Shown one piece after another: positions 32,135 to 41,737 of a stretch of 64,000 nucleotides of DNA. Position 1 is the first letter of the stretch. The number at the start of each line of letters is the position of its first letter. The notes beneath the pieces are model-generated. The model saw only the letters and a program-made list of their open reading frames with translations. It was not told the DNA's origin and ran no database searches. This DNA is from Fonsecaea monophora (Eukaryota > Ascomycota > Eurotiomycetes > Chaetothyriales > Herpotrichiellaceae). Location of the stretch: positions 1 through 64,000 of the forward strand of contig NW_019173954.1 in the NCBI RefSeq assembly GCF_001642475.1, in the 5' to 3' direction. The position numbers and the translations under genes were made by a program.

Positions 32135-32836
32135 TGTCACGAACACCCACGTGACACTGGACACTCGGCTCAGGCCACCAACTAAGGAGTCAGGTGATAG
32201 AAACGGCCTTCATATGTGACTCAATGGAGGAACATGGTGAATTCTACTAGGTCCTGGGGACCGTCTAACTATATACCTTTAAGTAATTTATAGGGCTCTA
32301 CCGGCGCTAGTCCTCGGCCGAAGGCCTTCGGACTAGCGTGACGGTCATTATACGTCCTTAGTATCCCTGCCAGTCATACATATGACCCGAGACGCGGGGC
32401 GCCTAGGGGTAGGTCTGCCGGACAGGACGGCCTGACGGAGACACGGAGGAAGGACAAGGCTAGGTCACGTACCGCACGTGACTACCGAAAGAGTAAAACT
32501 ACGATATGATGATATGTCGGTATGAACCATATTAACATATCAATATACCATTCCTAACTACCTATTCGGGATACACCTCATAAGTATATAGCTACACTCA
32601 TTACCCTTTTATAGTTACACTCCCTCGTAGCTAACTTATGACATCTACTTTACTATACTATTCTGAAGTCATATGACTATTCATACCTTACGTACTCTCG
32701 ACCCAGCTCATGTAATATAAGGACTGTAACTGAGGAAGCCTAACTCCGTTAGGCCATATAGGAAGCAGCTCTGACACCTGACTCCCTAGTTGGTGGCCTG
32801 AGCCGAGTGTCCAGTGTCACGTGGGTGTTCGTGACA
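32135..32836. mobile_element. TIR element A (about 702 bp, nonautonomous)
   Basis: Terminal inverted repeats of 60 bases (32135-32194 and 32777-32836) differ at one position. Each end starts TGTCACGAACACCCACGTGA. The AT-rich interior has no transposase. It is inserted directly after the DUF3435 frame. I find no clear target-site duplication in the flanks, so the true ends may be a few bases off. It is the same family as the element at 35655. Confidence 0.8.
32305..32338. repeat. Perfect-arm hairpin inside element A
   Basis: Nine-base arms CGCTAGTCC and GGACTAGCG enclose a GGCC-rich palindromic core. It lies in the otherwise AT-rich interior of element A and could fold as a stable cruciform or RNA hairpin. 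Confidence 0.7.
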
Positions 32837-33485
32837 AAGGGCCATAAAATTCCGTGCCCTTCAGCCTCAGTATTTGATGTTGTGAATTATAGCAGTGGAA
32901 GTATATATCGATCGAAGTGACATACTAGAAACCTCCCTATAATTTCTCAGCTTACAGAATCATTCTATGAAACTTTCCTGAATGTTATGATAGTCGGTTG
33001 AGCCTCATATCACAACATTCGACACCGCACGACCGACACCTTCGGAATCTAAGTAGTAGCCTCCTCTGCTAATGATCACCTGAGATCCATATACAACGGT
33101 GGCTTAAAGATATGCTGATAAACAGCTTTTCCCGATCTTAACATGCAGGGACGTTGAGAGAAATCTAGAGCATCACGTCAAACATTGCAAAAACTAGCTA
33201 AGCAGCTGTGTGAGATTGAGACTGGATGGACTGTTGGATAGGTATTGACCGAGTGTTTTGCTTGAACCCACTCGAGTGTGATGTTCTAGGAATAAGGGAA
33301 ATACTCTTTTCCTGATGCCGAAGGAAAATTTCTGGGAGATTGTGGAACTAGCATGAGTCTTCCTATCTAGGAGTTGTAATGGTTGGGGTTCTCTGTATTT
33401 AGTCCTTCTTGCCATGTGCCTTGGCCGCATGTTTCCTTTGGCCCTCTTCTTGCGCGTTCCCCCCTTTTCCCCTGCCCCCGTTTGA
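32837..33485. other. AT-rich gene-free region
   Basis: It lies between element A and the 3' end of the secreted-protein gene. I see no open frame of substance; the right end should hold that gene's 3' untranslated region. Confidence 0.5.
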
Positions 33486-35462
33486 TCATACAACTTCTGT
33501 CTGTGGAAGTTCATAGCCATATCCCTTGCGGGGAGGACCAAATGCAGGTTGACCCCAATAACCCATGCGCCCGTTGACATTTTTTGCACTTCGACACTGA
33601 GGATGTTCAAAATCCTCCACGGCACCAAACGGCCACATGGGAATGAAGCAAATCTCGTCCAGAGGACAATCACCGCACTTTTTCCAAATACTCCACCCAA
33701 GATAATGCATCAGTTGTCGCAAGTTCTCCACGGACTCTGCAACCGCGACCTTGACGTCAAAGGCAGTGATTAGACTAGAGCAAATGTCATGCGTGACTGA
33801 AGTAATAGCGCGAGCCGCAACGGATGCGGAAACATCGGCTGTGGTAGGAACGAATTGTCTGACACACCGTTCCATCTCTGCGGTCATGTTGCGATTATCC
33901 GAGTCAACAAAGACCTGCAAAAGAACGCTCAGCTCTTGGAAAAATGCGTCCGGTGTGTTCAGGGCGCCCGAGACTAAGAATTGCAATGCTTTGCCGTATC
34001 GTTCGATGACCATATCTGCGACACTCTGCCAGTCGATTGCGCCTGAGTCGCGCGTGGGAAGCTTCCAGTGCAATACCATGGAATCGACGTCGTGACGGAT
34101 CTTGTCAAGCGACGCAGTCGACAGATTTGTAAGCCTAGGGAGACTATTCTCGTCTTTGAACAGGTCGAGGTCGTACGCATAGCATGTGACAAAGTTTTCG
34201 TAGTCGAGTTTCACTCTTCCACCACCGATACTGTCGTACCGTGCGGCAACGGCTTTGATCCATTTCATACTACTGAGGAATTCGTGATCATCTGAATCGG
34301 GATCTGTTCCGACTGGACCAATGAGCCCAGCACGGGCTGCGCTGACGAAGTCAAGATTGTTTTTGAATGAGCATAGAATGATCTCAAAGCCTGCTTCCAT
34401 GCGGATAAAGCCCTTGACCTTGCCTCCCCAGGCTTCGTTGGCTAACTTACAGAGGCTTTTCCCGCGTTCAATCTCCCCAAACATGCCGCCGTGTCTATCT
34501 TGGGTGCTGTTGAGCAGCAAAATGTCCTGAGAATCCAACGTACCCTTGTCGCATTTACCGGCTGACGTGCCGTCAATGTAGAGGAGGTGCAGTATGTCCT
34601 TTGTCTTGTATGTATGTAACCAGCCTGGTTTAGAATGAAGGGGTGGCTTTCTGAGACCACTTTCTTCTTCGTCCAGGCGCATTAGGGGACTTTGTGGACC
34701 ATGGAATGGGGGCGGGGGATATTCTCTTCCGTATAGTTGTTGACGGGCCGGCCATACTGTTTCTCCTTCTGGTGATGGAAGCCGATATGCCCTACGTTGA
34801 TCGTCGATTGGGGCTGGCTCAGGGCGTTGCCTGCGCCCTCTTTCCCCCGACCACGCCCGTTGATTGGCAGAATATTCGTCGTGCGGACGCGGTGATGATT
34901 GTACCGGATCCTCTTCGGAGGACGGCCAGCGGTGATGGTGGGTTGTGCTTTCATCAAACCTATCGCTATGCCGGCCCTTTTTATACGGGGCGGGTCGGGT
35001 CTCTCTGCCTCGGAAGGGTGGTGGACAACGGGAATAAACCATCGTTTCATCCGCTTTGTTCGGGCACGCCCCGTGTCTAGGCAAAAACAATCCAATCCCA
35101 TCGTCCTTGTATGGGGGCCGTGGAAGGTCTTTCCTCGGAGGTGCCATCCTCCTGGCAAAATTAAGAGCATGTTCGGGTTCAAAAGCCAGCCACTCCATGC
35201 CCTCGACTGGTTCTTGATTCATCGTGCCGTGGTAAAATTGTATACCAGCCGGTACCTCGGCCAGGAAAAAGGACATGCCATTGTGGTTTAGTGAAGAGCC
35301 CCACTGGCGCATGGAAGAATGAATGGCATTGAAAATGTGGTTGGCATTCTGTTCCCCGGTCCTAGACGTATGGGTTTCTGGCTCCGAGTGCGGGTGCGAT
35401 ATTGTCCTTGCTTGGACACAATGCGACACGCCACACGCAGTGAGTAACGCCAGAGGGCGCAT
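33486..35462 (-). CDS. Conserved secreted hypothetical protein, intact in the island
   Basis: A single frame of 658 codons starting at ATG 35462 with a signal-like MRPLALLTACGVSHCVQA. The frame is open 31 codons further up, but this start gives the signal peptide. Regions such as FFLAEVPAGIQFYHGT, GMEWLAFEPEHALNFAR, LLYIDGTSAGKCDKGTLDSQ and FIRMEAGFEIILCSF belong to a family of fungal secreted proteins of unknown function, as far as I recall. The middle (about 150-250) is a charged, Pro/Arg-rich insert. No stops or frame breaks are visible, in contrast to nearly every other frame in the island. It is flanked by two elements of the same TIR family. Confidence 0.7.
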   Translation of the reverse strand: MRPLALLTACGVSHCVQARTISHPHSEPETHTSRTGEQNANHIFNAIHSSMRQWGSSLNHNGMSFFLAEVPAGIQFYHGTMNQEPVEGMEWLAFEPEHALNFARRMAPPRKDLPRPPYKDDGIGLFLPRHGACPNKADETMVYSRCPPPFRGRETRPAPYKKGRHSDRFDESTTHHHRWPSSEEDPVQSSPRPHDEYSANQRAWSGERGRRQRPEPAPIDDQRRAYRLPSPEGETVWPARQQLYGREYPPPPFHGPQSPLMRLDEEESGLRKPPLHSKPGWLHTYKTKDILHLLYIDGTSAGKCDKGTLDSQDILLLNSTQDRHGGMFGEIERGKSLCKLANEAWGGKVKGFIRMEAGFEIILCSFKNNLDFVSAARAGLIGPVGTDPDSDDHEFLSSMKWIKAVAARYDSIGGGRVKLDYENFVTCYAYDLDLFKDENSLPRLTNLSTASLDKIRHDVDSMVLHWKLPTRDSGAIDWQSVADMVIERYGKALQFLVSGALNTPDAFFQELSVLLQVFVDSDNRNMTAEMERCVRQFVPTTADVSASVAARAITSVTHDICSSLITAFDVKVAVAESVENLRQLMHYLGWSIWKKCGDCPLDEICFIPMWPFGAVEDFEHPQCRSAKNVNGRMGYWGQPAFGPPRKGYGYELPQTEVV

Positions 35463-35654
35463 TGTGATGGACAGGCACGGCCACGGTCGGTATGGGAGGT
35501 GGGAGTAATCGTTGTGAGCGTGATGTTGCAGTAGACCCAGCATTGGTAACTGCATTCAGCCAGCTTACGTAGCCTGCCGATACAGTGGCGAGCAAAAATC
35601 CAAAAAAATTAGCAGTTTTGCCGAGGGCATATCGTTACAATGGCGAGTAGTTCC

Positions 35655-36026
35655 TGTCACGAACACCCACGTGACACTGGACATTCGGCTCGGGCTACCA
35701 ACCCAGGAGTTAGGCCGCCAGCTAAGTAGCTGGCTTACCGTATATATACAGTAAGAGGGGTCATACCTGTCAACCTTAAAGCCTTCTTCAAGCGTTAACA
35801 TCTCTATCTATAGGCTAGTTATCTATTAATATTGATCCTATAGTATATACATTCACCCTCCAGTTAGCTAACTAGTCTGATATTAACGCTTAAAGAAGGC
35901 TTTAAGGTTAATAGGTATGACCCCTCTTACTATATACATACGGTAAGCTAGCTACTTGACTAGCGGCCTGACTCCTTAGTTAGTGGCCTAAGCTGAGTGT
36001 CCAGTATCACGTGGGTGTTCGTAACA
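35655..36026. mobile_element. TIR element B (about 372 bp, MITE-like)
   Basis: The ends match element A (TGTCACGAACACCCACGTGA on the left; TGTTACGAACACCCACGTGA, reverse complement, on the right). The two halves are complementary for about 150 bases each (roughly 35655-35805 and 35880-36026), with further pairing of a TTAAAGCCTTCTT block and AAGAAGGCTTTAA. The whole unit is therefore a large hairpin with no coding capacity. Arm mismatches are mainly C/T and G/A. No clear target duplication seen. Confidence 0.8.
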
Positions 36027-36372
36027 CTTTCTTATAAGTATCTTCCCGGTATCGTTTCTAAGTTTTCTATAAATAGTGATATCCGTGAACCCGCCTTCCA
36101 CTCGTCTAACACTCTACTAGGAATTCCTCTAGGGAAATGGACCGTTAATTAGACGGTCGGACGACAAAATCTTCGATCTGGATAAGTTGGAGGTCTACCG
36201 AATGAACGTCTGAATCAAGGAACAGGCCTCCTCCTTGGCGAGAGAGAAAGGTGACATTCTGAGGCGTGGAGGCAGTTGCATGAGTTTTAGGCCTCTTCCT
36301 AAATTAACTCAGATTTAGGTGGTTGTCTGTCGAAATGTATTCCCGTGGTCTTAGAGTCGACCTACGCTTAAA
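36027..36372. other. Gap between element B and the interrupted gene
   Basis: These 346 bases show no frame I can support. Confidence 0.4.
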
Positions 36373-37738
36373 TTATGCGAGATCACGCGAGATCTTTTTA
36401 TCATATTCTCGAAAGTGACGAGTAAGATCGGAATCAGCCGCTTCGTCTTCTTTTGGGGATATCCAGCATACAGTCAGGTACCGAGCTCGCTCCGTAACCA
36501 GCCGTTTACCTAGAACTCTCACCACCGAGTGATGTACTGGATACCGTATCTTCTCGGTCATTAACGGCGTTTCCGAAATTACGAACGAACCTATAGTAAC
36601 TGTAGGAGGTTATGAACCTACGTCGAATGCCGATCTGCCTACAGTAGTGTCCTCGGTTATTGTAGGGTGTGTAGAAGGTCCCACGCGACAGACTTTGCCA
36701 GCTGCATCGCTGTCCTCGTGAAGAAGGGATACCTGTCGCTGCATGGCCACCCCGTCAACGCCGCTGTCGCTATCTGAACCACTCACTGGGTCGATGATCG
36801 ATCCAGCAGCGTCCCAGCCATGAAGCCCTGATTTTCTGACTGAAGTTTGTAAAGGTCTGTCTTGAAAAGCCGACCATTGCGGTATGTTCTTAAACAGCCT
36901 CTCTTTAGGTGTCTGTAATACTGAAGGAGTTGCATTTTCCATGCTCGTAGAAGAGCTTAATGGTCGTGTGGATGGCGCGAGCGGTGGTAGAGCGATCGTA
37001 GAGGACAGGGTAGGCGACCCCGGCATTTGACCAATGCCAACAACTGGGGCTGGGAACCGGGGGACGGAGAGGTTGGGGTCCTGTGCGAGTCAGATATCCG
37101 GGCTTTTGGATCAGTGAGAGTACCTACAATGTCGTCCTCCGTTGTGAGGTCAATGAAATCAGGGTTTCGTTTCCAACCCCCGTCTAAGATATCACGAAGT
37201 GACGGAAGGTCGTCATCGTCGTCTTCTCTATCAGTCAAATTGTCTACGTTACAGCGATTCTGGGAGGATGTGTCTGGTCTAAATATGAGCTAGGGGCTTT
37301 AAATTGGGAGATAATGAGCACACCTTTAATGGTATACGCGCTGGATGTCTCGGGAATTTCGAGATCTTCACCCTCGGCCTCAAGAAAACTGGAACCATGT
37401 ACGCTGACGATCGGTAATAATTCATGAGCATACACGGTCTCTAACATGATTCTTTGGCAAAATGCTTCGAAGCGTATTACAATTCGTGGGTGAGACTGAT
37501 GGCTCAGTGTGCGCAAAGTAGATAGGTTCAACCGTGGTGAGATGTAGAAAGAGGTAGGAAGTTGAATTCCGGTCGAGAAACAGCCGGGAGACTGGGTCAT
37601 TATATATCTTTGACCTCCCTCGTCAGGACTGTACATGATGCGGCCCCCGGCTCTCCGTCCCTCTAACATGGGAAGCGGTGCACTCAGAACCGCCCCGAAT
37701 TCCCTGGCCGTGACTGTCTTACTCCCTCTTTGTTCGAC
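36373..37738 (-). pseudogene. Multi-exon gene remnant with acidic SIM-like segment, interrupted by TAA
   Basis: Reading from 37738: KTVTAREFGAVLSAPLPMLE leads past ATG 37669 to ETSSAYTIK (exon end 37324), then exon 37243-37124 with DDDDDLPSLRDILDGGW and IDLTTEDDIV, then exon 37043-36610. The intron phases agree. From ATG 37669 this gives 299 residues to TAA at 36612-36610. The same frame stays open for another 78 codons to 36373 (TEKIRYPVHHSVVRVLGKRL, YLTVCWISPKEDEAADSDLT), faintly chromodomain-like. Open frame before the ATG and after the TAA suggests a longer ancestral protein now broken at both ends. The IDLTTEDDIVVV stretch resembles a SUMO-interacting motif. Family not recognised. Confidence 0.45.
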
Positions 37739-38420
37739 TAGGCTGCGTAGTCAGCAGGCTCAACGCCTCTGGAACTGGCTCGGGCGCTGAACCACGTTTC
37801 TGTGACTCGCTGAGTCCTTGAAATCAGCGGGAAATGGGCTCACGCTTTCTCTCTGACACGCGCGCGCTCTCCCCCGGTGAAGGTGGAAGGAGGCAGAATT
37901 TCGGTGGTAAGTGCGCGCGACAGGCAAAAGGTCAGTCGGTACAGCACAATGTTCGCGTCATCCACTCCATGGAGCGACGACTACGCCGGCGGTCGACACA
38001 TGAATATAGTCAACAGAAGGGCGAGGGCGGAAGGTACTGAGAAAGGCGTGGGAACATCGGAAGTTGGCGAAAGCAGCGAGGGAGCATCCAGGTTATATCG
38101 TGGTCTTTGGTGCGTGCGGGCGCAAGGTTGTACAGATCAGCCCTCCAATTAACTTAGACCCTATTCATAACTTGCCCGGGAAAGGTGCGCTTAGGGGGCC
38201 TAGACCAGAAGCGTACATCTCTCGATGCTGCTTTTGACAACTCTTTCCATTTCACTAGGCACGACTATGTGCCTCGACGGACGCTGTGCTAAGGGACGAG
38301 GGGGCCAATCGTAGGTGCCTCCCGAGGTCCCACCGGGGTGGGCAGGGCCGGCGTCGCACCATCTGCCGCCAAGGCGCCAGGGCTTTTCGCCCCCACGACC
38401 GGTGAGACGCGGGTGATCGC

Positions 38421-38507
38421 TCACCCGACTTGCGCGAGCCGGGGTGAGTACAGGGCAGCGTCACCCTCATCCCGATCCAGGGTGAGCGGCGAGCAGTTTT
38501 TACTCAT
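38421..38507 (-). other. Second MSKNCS start, truncated after 28 codons
   Basis: A 28-codon frame begins MSKNCSPLTLDRDEG and stops at TGA. Its first 18 bases, plus the preceding AAG, are identical to the start of the ORF at 30875. CTCACC-like units follow here too, so it may be a decayed second copy of the same leader sequence in inverted orientation. The surrounding 37739-38608 contains nothing else I can support. Confidence 0.3.
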
Positions 38508-38608
38508 CTTGGCTTCGGCAGAGGCCAGTAGCCGCCTTGGCGTGCACGAGCCGACGCGTGCGCTAGATCACCAGGACAGCTGGAAGGAAGAACTCGCATC
38601 GATGATAC

Positions 38609-39481
38609 ATGGGCTGGAGACAAAGTTACAGCATGTCCGAGAAGAGTTTCGTGGCGTTGGATTTTGGTCGACGTTATAACCAGGTCATGAGAACCGAGGC
38701 GCAACATGCCGCTTCTAAAATCCCACTACAAGTATCAGAGCAGCCACAAGATGGGGAGGGGACCTGTCAAACACTCTGGAAAGTACTCGAAACGGTGGCA
38801 CAACCTTGCCCAGCACAGCGGAAGCAGACTGCCGACTCAAGGGTCTAATACACCATGGTTACACGCTGGCCTACAGGGCTCTGGGACCGCATTCCACCGA
38901 GAGAATGCAGGCCTGGGGTCGTACAATTTGGTCCTCGGTGGGTGGAAATTCCGGATTTTGATCCAAAAGAGTTCCTCCCAAACGTCTGAAAGAATTTATT
39001 ACAAACAACTGGCCATGTAACAGTTGTGATCAATTCGTCCGCCACAGTACATTACTAATCGGTCCAGAGACACCTACGAATAAACGGTATTGGGTTTGAT
39101 ATACATATCGCTGGACCTGGGGATCTAGTGTTTACGCGCCCGCGACAGTACTATGCGGTCGTGAACGTGACGAATTGCGTGGCAATAGCAATCGATTTCG
39201 TCCCTCTGGCCTAAATGTTCCTACCCAAAGATCTACTGGTGTGCCGACGTTGCGGGCTATATAACCTCGGACACGAGCATATCCAACAGGTTCAGTATCG
39301 TCCAATATGTCCGGCGAAATGGCGGAGTACCGTGTCCGAAACAGCAGCCAACACGGTAGCGAAGAGGAAGCCAGAATCGAGCAGAATTTCCGTGGACTAT
39401 AGAGTAGCGAAGAAAACCAAGAAAGACCAACCCTTACCAGCCGCTGAAGACATACAAGACCTGGAACAAAGCAAAAAATAG
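38609..39481 (+). pseudogene. JmjC-like domain gene remnant with four in-frame stops
   Basis: One frame (codons starting at positions congruent to 38609) is readable over 290 codons and is broken by TAA at 38846, TGA at 38987, a TAA near 39056 and a TAA just before 39215. Segments include VVQFGPRWVEIPDFDPKEF, GIGFDIHIAGPGDLVFTRP followed by RQYYAVVNVTNCVAIAIDF, and VCRRCGLYNLGHEHI. The middle matches the C-terminal half of a JmjC domain (GDLVFTRPxxYHxVVN), but the distal iron-binding His is Tyr. It then runs into a cysteine motif and a basic C terminus (VAKRKPESSRISVDYRVAKK). The N-terminal half of the JmjC fold is not seen. Function is lost. Confidence 0.45.
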
Positions 39482-39819
39482 ATACGAGCGGTTGACAAGC
39501 TTTGTAAGTTTCCCAGAGTAGGAGGAAACTCGTCGACTCCGATGGCTTTTCAAACTAGTAGCTGCAATCCGGAGCCGGCGTGTTAGGGCTCCTAGAGAGG
39601 CCACCGGTAGATATAAGAATATAGTTTGCCAGCCAACTGATACATGGCAGCTACAGGAGGTGTAACACAGAAGTTCTCTACAGTGTTGGGGGCGTCCCCC
39701 GTAAGACAGCTCCCAGCATGCGATAAGTAGGGATAGGGCATGCGCTAACTTCCCAGGATCACGTGAGGGATCCCAGGGAAGGCTTGGCAGGCCGTGACAG
39801 AGATCTTTGAAGACTTTAT
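39482..39819. other. Gap with doubtful minus-strand ORF
   Basis: A 134-codon frame (39838-39434 minus) starts MLEELLNKVFKDLCHGLPSL and continues the direction of the App1-like pseudogene in another frame. It might be a frameshifted C terminus of that gene, but the later part has no recognisable features. Confidence 0.25.
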
Positions 39820-40311
39820 TCAACAGCTCCTCCAGCATATACCTCGGTGATTTCTTGTCGTCTGCGCTCTTAGGTCATCAACTCTCTTGTAGAGTTCTAG
39901 CGGATTCTCAAAGGTATACCAAACTTCTCTGGGGACGCCAACAAATGCTTTCTGAAGTCGTTCTGAGTTATCGTGATACATATTTTGTCTGGTTGTTCGA
40001 ATGCAGATAGCGCGGATCCAGTGTGGGTGACGTCTAAAAATCCCCCCGTAGACCTCTGGGTCGCGCTGTCGACTGTCACCAAAGCAGATCATTTTCTAGG
40101 TGGAGATACTAAGTAGATCTTCTCGATGTGGGAAAGTTTGTATTTCTGCACGGTATCGTATGGAGGGTAGCATCATTTTAAGCACTCTCTCCTTTGATGG
40201 CAGAATATTCTCTCTTCTTTCGGAAATGCTGTGACATCTCGTAGAAGATTGTACGGCAATGCCGAGAGATACCAGAAGTACCGCTCTTGCAATACGTGTC
40301 TGCCTAGACAA
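39820..40311 (-). pseudogene. App1-type (DUF2183) phosphatidate phosphatase remnant
   Basis: One minus-strand frame is interrupted only by TAG shortly before 40092. After it comes KMICFGDSRQRDPEVYGGIF, RRHPHWIRAICIR and PREVWYTFENPLELYKRVDD, which match the C-terminal core of the App1 catalytic domain (FxxxGDSxxxDPExY... IxIR... FxxPxELY). The upstream half of the domain with the DxDxT catalytic loop is absent. It is a truncated copy with a nonsense codon, consistent with island decay. Confidence 0.55.
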
Positions 40312-40486
40312 CTGTCAATATGTCCGCTTAGCCGCGCACGTGGGCGCCACCGTATTTAAGGTCCTCGGAATCGAAAGGGAATAAGAATAGACCTAGCTGA
40401 GCAGGGGAACACCTCCAAGATACCCTAAATCTCGAACATAACAATCTATACAGATCATCTCGCAAACGCCAGTCCTGCTGTTGGTC

Positions 40487-41332
40487 ATGTCGTCGGCTCA
40501 GGAGCACTTTGCTAAAGTTGCCTCGGTCTACGAGAAGGGAACGGGAGGCGCGACGCGGAGGGTCGCAACTCACCTTGTGCAGCTGGCTTCACCCATCAAG
40601 GCAGATGCCAAAATTCTGGACAACGCATGCGGCACAGGGGTGGTCATCGATGAGCTTCTCGCGGGTGTTTCGGACGCCGCGGTGAGGAATTCTCTCATGT
40701 TCACGGTTACTGATGCTGCCGTCCCGATGGTTGAGTGCCTTCTTAGCAAAATAGGAACGCAGTGGGACATCCCTGCCGATCATGTCACGGCTCTCACTCT
40801 GGCCGCGGAGGACCTTGATGGTATCGCATCGGACAGCTTCGACTATTCTTTCACGAATTTTGGCTTTTTATTCTTCAAAGACGCTGAAAAGGCTGCGAAG
40901 CACATATATCGTACCCTGAAGCCCGGAGGTCGAGCATTCGTCACTTCCTGGAAAGACCTGGGCTACATGCAGGCAATAGAGAAGGCGGCCGTCCAAGTGC
41001 GACCGCATCACCCACCGCCGCACCTTCCCTTTGACACGGCTTGGCTCGACTCCGCACATATCAAGGATGTCTTTGAGCAAGCAGGCTTCCAGAGCGTGGA
41101 CGTGCACCAACAAGCAAGTTCGTACGCGTCAGAATCAGTCCCCGCGCTCAGCCATTCGTTGGTGGGAATGATGGAGGGCATGCTGAAGATGCAGGGATGG
41201 TCGGATAGTGAGGTGGAGAGCCTTCCTCCAGAGCTCGAGCGCGCCATTGAAGGATTGGCTGACGCGCTCGTGATTGAGCCAGATGCTGCGTGGATCAAAA
41301 TGATGGCACACGTAGCCGTCTGCGTTAAATAA
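40487..41332 (+). CDS. SAM-dependent methyltransferase (UbiE/Methyltransf_25-like)
   Basis: One exon, 281 residues from ATG 40487 (MSSAQEHFAKVASVYEKGTG). Motif I is ILDNACGTGVVIDELLAG, motif II FTVTDAAVPMVECLL, motif IV FDYSFTNFGFLFFKDAEKAA, then TLKPGGRAFVTSWKD. The C-terminal half carries the substrate cap helices. A TATTTAAG element at 40353-40360 lies about 127 bases upstream and may be the TATA box. The gene is intact and marks the right edge of the decayed island. Substrate unknown; related fungal enzymes act on small metabolites. Confidence 0.87.
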   Translation: MSSAQEHFAKVASVYEKGTGGATRRVATHLVQLASPIKADAKILDNACGTGVVIDELLAGVSDAAVRNSLMFTVTDAAVPMVECLLSKIGTQWDIPADHVTALTLAAEDLDGIASDSFDYSFTNFGFLFFKDAEKAAKHIYRTLKPGGRAFVTSWKDLGYMQAIEKAAVQVRPHHPPPHLPFDTAWLDSAHIKDVFEQAGFQSVDVHQQASSYASESVPALSHSLVGMMEGMLKMQGWSDSEVESLPPELERAIEGLADALVIEPDAAWIKMMAHVAVCVK

Positions 41333-41737
41333 AATACATTCACTCACTTTTCTGGAAGGGAAAAGGACAGCACTTGCGGGATGATCTATCTTTGATCGGG
41401 CAGCAGGCAGGGGTCTGCGTCGGGCAAATTCAATGGAGACGAACAGACACTAAAGATAGCAATTTATAAGTAATCCAAATACTGTAAGTCAATCTGATAC
41501 CGTATCGTGCCTTCCCACAATCCAAGTCTTGAATTGGCGCTTTATGGAATCCAGGGTAGTCGAGTATGTAAAGCTTCGATTGATCTGGCCGAAGAATGGT
41601 TATGACCATTACACGATCCTCCTCAGCCTTGCTGGTCCCAGACCGCTTCGACGCCTTTCCTTGATGTGCAAACTCTATCTCCATCCAGAAGATGGCTTCT
41701 TATGACTTGGGTTGGTGACACTTCGCAAGCTCAGTAT
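41333..41737. other. 3' flank of two convergent genes
   Basis: It lies between the methyltransferase (plus) and the uS14-like gene (minus). An 84-codon minus frame (41684-41430, MEIEFAHQGKASKRSGTSKA) lies 54 bases past the uS14 stop. It has no recognisable domain and is more likely 3' untranslated sequence. Confidence 0.4.

Noticed and set aside
33194..33700. 168-codon minus-strand frame
   Set aside because: Overlaps the end of the intact secreted-protein gene in another frame and has no recognisable features.
39215..39481. Stand-alone 88-residue cysteine-containing protein
   Set aside because: It is the same frame as the JmjC-like remnant upstream, so it is better read as that pseudogene's C terminus.
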